DNA from: Coffea arabica
Lineage: Eukaryota > Streptophyta > Magnoliopsida > Gentianales > Rubiaceae
Length of the DNA: 64,000 nt
Reading direction: 5' to 3'
NCBI RefSeq assembly: GCF_036785885.1
Contig: NC_092317.1
Location: 2,730,501-2,794,500 of the forward strand
In this document: piece after piece, positions 62,041-64,000 of the stretch
Position numbering within the stretch: position 1 is the first letter of the stretch
Layout of the letters: the number at the start of each line of letters is the position of its first letter
Notes under the pieces: model-generated
Databases searched by the model: none
The model's input: the letters and a program-made list of their open reading frames with translations, nothing else
What the model was told of the DNA's origin: nothing
Program-made: the position numbers and the translations under genes

Positions 62041-64000
62041 AGAAAACCTACTTATTTGGGATAGAAATTTCATGTACAGATCTAGGTCGGTCGGCTCTTT
62101 GAGGAGTTAAAGTTTTGAGGATTAATTATAGGATATGTTATACTAGTAGTGTAAGATTATTTAAGGTGTAGTAGAACAAATTTCTGGCTTCTTTTTCCTT
62201 TTCAGTCAATGTAAAATTTGGATACCCTGAAATGAATACGATACTCTTTGAAGTTAATTTCTACACATACCTACCTGTGTTTCAAAATACTGTTGGCTGT
62301 GTTAGGTACCATTGAATTTACAGCAAGGGATAGAGGAGGAATTCAATTCAACCTTTTTATCCTAAACGAATCCACAGAAGGGATTTTTTTTTTTCCCACT
62401 TAAGAAGAAAATGTTTAATTTTAGAGAATAAAGCAAAATCTTTGGAGCCCTCAAAGTATCAAACTGTTATTTGTTTTCAATAAATATGATTCGACACTTA
62501 TCATGTATGCAACACATTTTCCACTTTGTATTGATTTTTTGTTCTTTTGGGAATCAAGTTGATCATGGCTTTCCGGCTCCGAACAAAGACAAGCAACAGA
62601 AAAATGGAAACCATATTCCAATCTTGATGACGTTTTTCAGCTAAAACAGCTTCTTTTTTTTCTTTTTTTGTAAATAAAGAAAACTGAGTTAATGAAAATA
62701 AAAAATAGAGCGGCTTAGTCTTCTTTTTAAATGGCAAGCAAGACTCTCCGAGATGTTCTCAAGCCTATGCGTTTTGCTGGAAACTAAAATGCAATGGGGT
62801 GTAAACGAATCTAATCAAGATGAACATTTTAGTGTTCAAGTTTCTTGTTTAATTATTTTACCGAATTTGAAATTTCGTTTTATTTATTTGTCGAATTGAA
62901 TGTAAACGAATTTTGTTATCGAGTTTGAATGTTATCGAACATAAGATGCTGTTTATCATTGAATTAACTAGTTAACAAATCAGATTTGAACGAATTCTGT
63001 CAAATCGGGTTTGAATTTGAGTATGAAAAAAGTTTGATTCTCTTTCGGTTCTAATCACGCGTCAAACGGACATTGGATCTGTTATTTCACTGAGGCCGAG
63101 TCCAGATTACTAAAAGGTGGCTTATTATGATTGACCTCAATGGCATCGGCTAATGGGCTGAACAGTGACATAAATGATAGGGAGTGGTGTAAAAGGAGAT
63201 AAAGGAGCCTTCCATCATTGAAAGCTGAAAGCTGAAGTGCTAACCCGCTGTTAGACAGAATATTTATCGTTTCAAGGCCAATATGGGCCTAATTAAGTCC
63301 AAAACAAACTGTTCGAAGTTTCTTTTCTCCTTTTTAAGGTAAACAAGCTATTGTATTTAAAGATTAAAGCCTCAAAAGCATCCTTCTCATTTTTCTTATT
63401 TTCTTAGTGCATTTTACAATTTTTTTTGAATGGTAGTTGTCGATTCTTTGCGAACGGGACAAATGATTTAATGACATATACTAGATTGCATCATATTCTT
63501 GAACAATTTTTCCATCCATCCATTTTTTTTCAATTCTTTAGAGTTTACACGTATTATACCATACTTTTCTCTTCATCCTAATGCAATCCAAACTATTCCG
63601 ATTAAACACCTTTAGTTCCCCCCCCCCCCCCCTCTCCCGGCCTTTTTTTATGGATAATGGAAAGTTTAAGAGAAAAAGATGAGGTTAACCAATTATGAAG
63701 TCGAGCCATAATATTTCAAATCCACCATGAAGATGTTCCTTTACAAAATTGCCTACCATGAGGAACTATTTCTAGTAGCAATAGAATTTCAAACCTAACA
63801 TGTTAAAATGGTACTAGTTGAGCCAACCCTCATAGACTTCCAATTGCATGTGTGATTGGAAATTACACCAAAAATAATCTTCACTTGTTGACGAAAATTT
63901 CTAATTAATGAGAAAAAGCTTACATTCTCCGCATGCGTGATAATACACACCTATTTCTAATATTTTTTTTTTCTGAAGCACATAATAATCCCTCTGATTT
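62041..64000. other. Right-hand intergenic sequence
   Basis: Holds the 3' UTR of the IAA15-like gene, then AT-rich DNA. A stretch near 62800-63030 with repeated CGAATTTG/CGAATTC motifs looks like one side of a transposon relic. A C run of about 14 nt lies near 63619-63632. No gene was recognised. Confidence 0.4.

Overview
The window is nuclear DNA from a eudicot plant. It is AT-rich, its genes are split by GT-AG introns, all its gene families are plant ones, and the space between genes is full of MITEs, a Helitron and transposon relics. I cannot name the species.

Layout, left to right. The last exon of a family-4 glycosyltransferase (+) opens the window. An intronless F-box/kelch gene (-, 1472-2542) follows. 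From about 3 to 19.8 kb there is no intact gene. That stretch holds a LINE RNase H relic, tandem repeats, a split segmental duplication and a 5.5-kb non-autonomous Helitron (12117-17608) carrying disrupted, intron-containing pieces of three unrelated genes (C2-domain protein, UDP-glucose pyrophosphorylase, ureidoglycolate amidohydrolase). Next are CENP-C (-, 12 exons, 658 aa), XRCC1 (+, 7 exons, 369 aa), NAA15 (+, 26 exons, 909 aa) and two Aux/IAA repressor genes (+, 3 and 5 exons, 200 and 201 aa). A PIF/Harbinger element with a hAT MITE nested in it lies between the two Aux/IAA genes. Every exon model was assembled by hand from splice sites and closes in frame.

The genes do not form one pathway. 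They do form a recognisable ancestral block. From memory, their Arabidopsis counterparts lie on two duplicated chromosome-1 segments: IAA5, CENP-C and a KFB near At1g15580-At1g15670, and IAA15, NAA15, XRCC1 and a KFB near At1g80390-At1g80440. This window has the union of both in collinear order, so it looks like the unfractionated arrangement. Their roles are protein turnover (KFB), kinetochore assembly (CENP-C), single-strand-break repair (XRCC1), co-translational N-terminal acetylation (NAA15) and auxin response (Aux/IAA).

There is no bacterial-type operon, CRISPR array, tRNA or rRNA. The most unusual content is the gene-capturing Helitron, the long-inverted-repeat Mutator-like MITE with a perfect 9-bp target duplication between CENP-C and XRCC1, and the nested Harbinger/hAT insertion.
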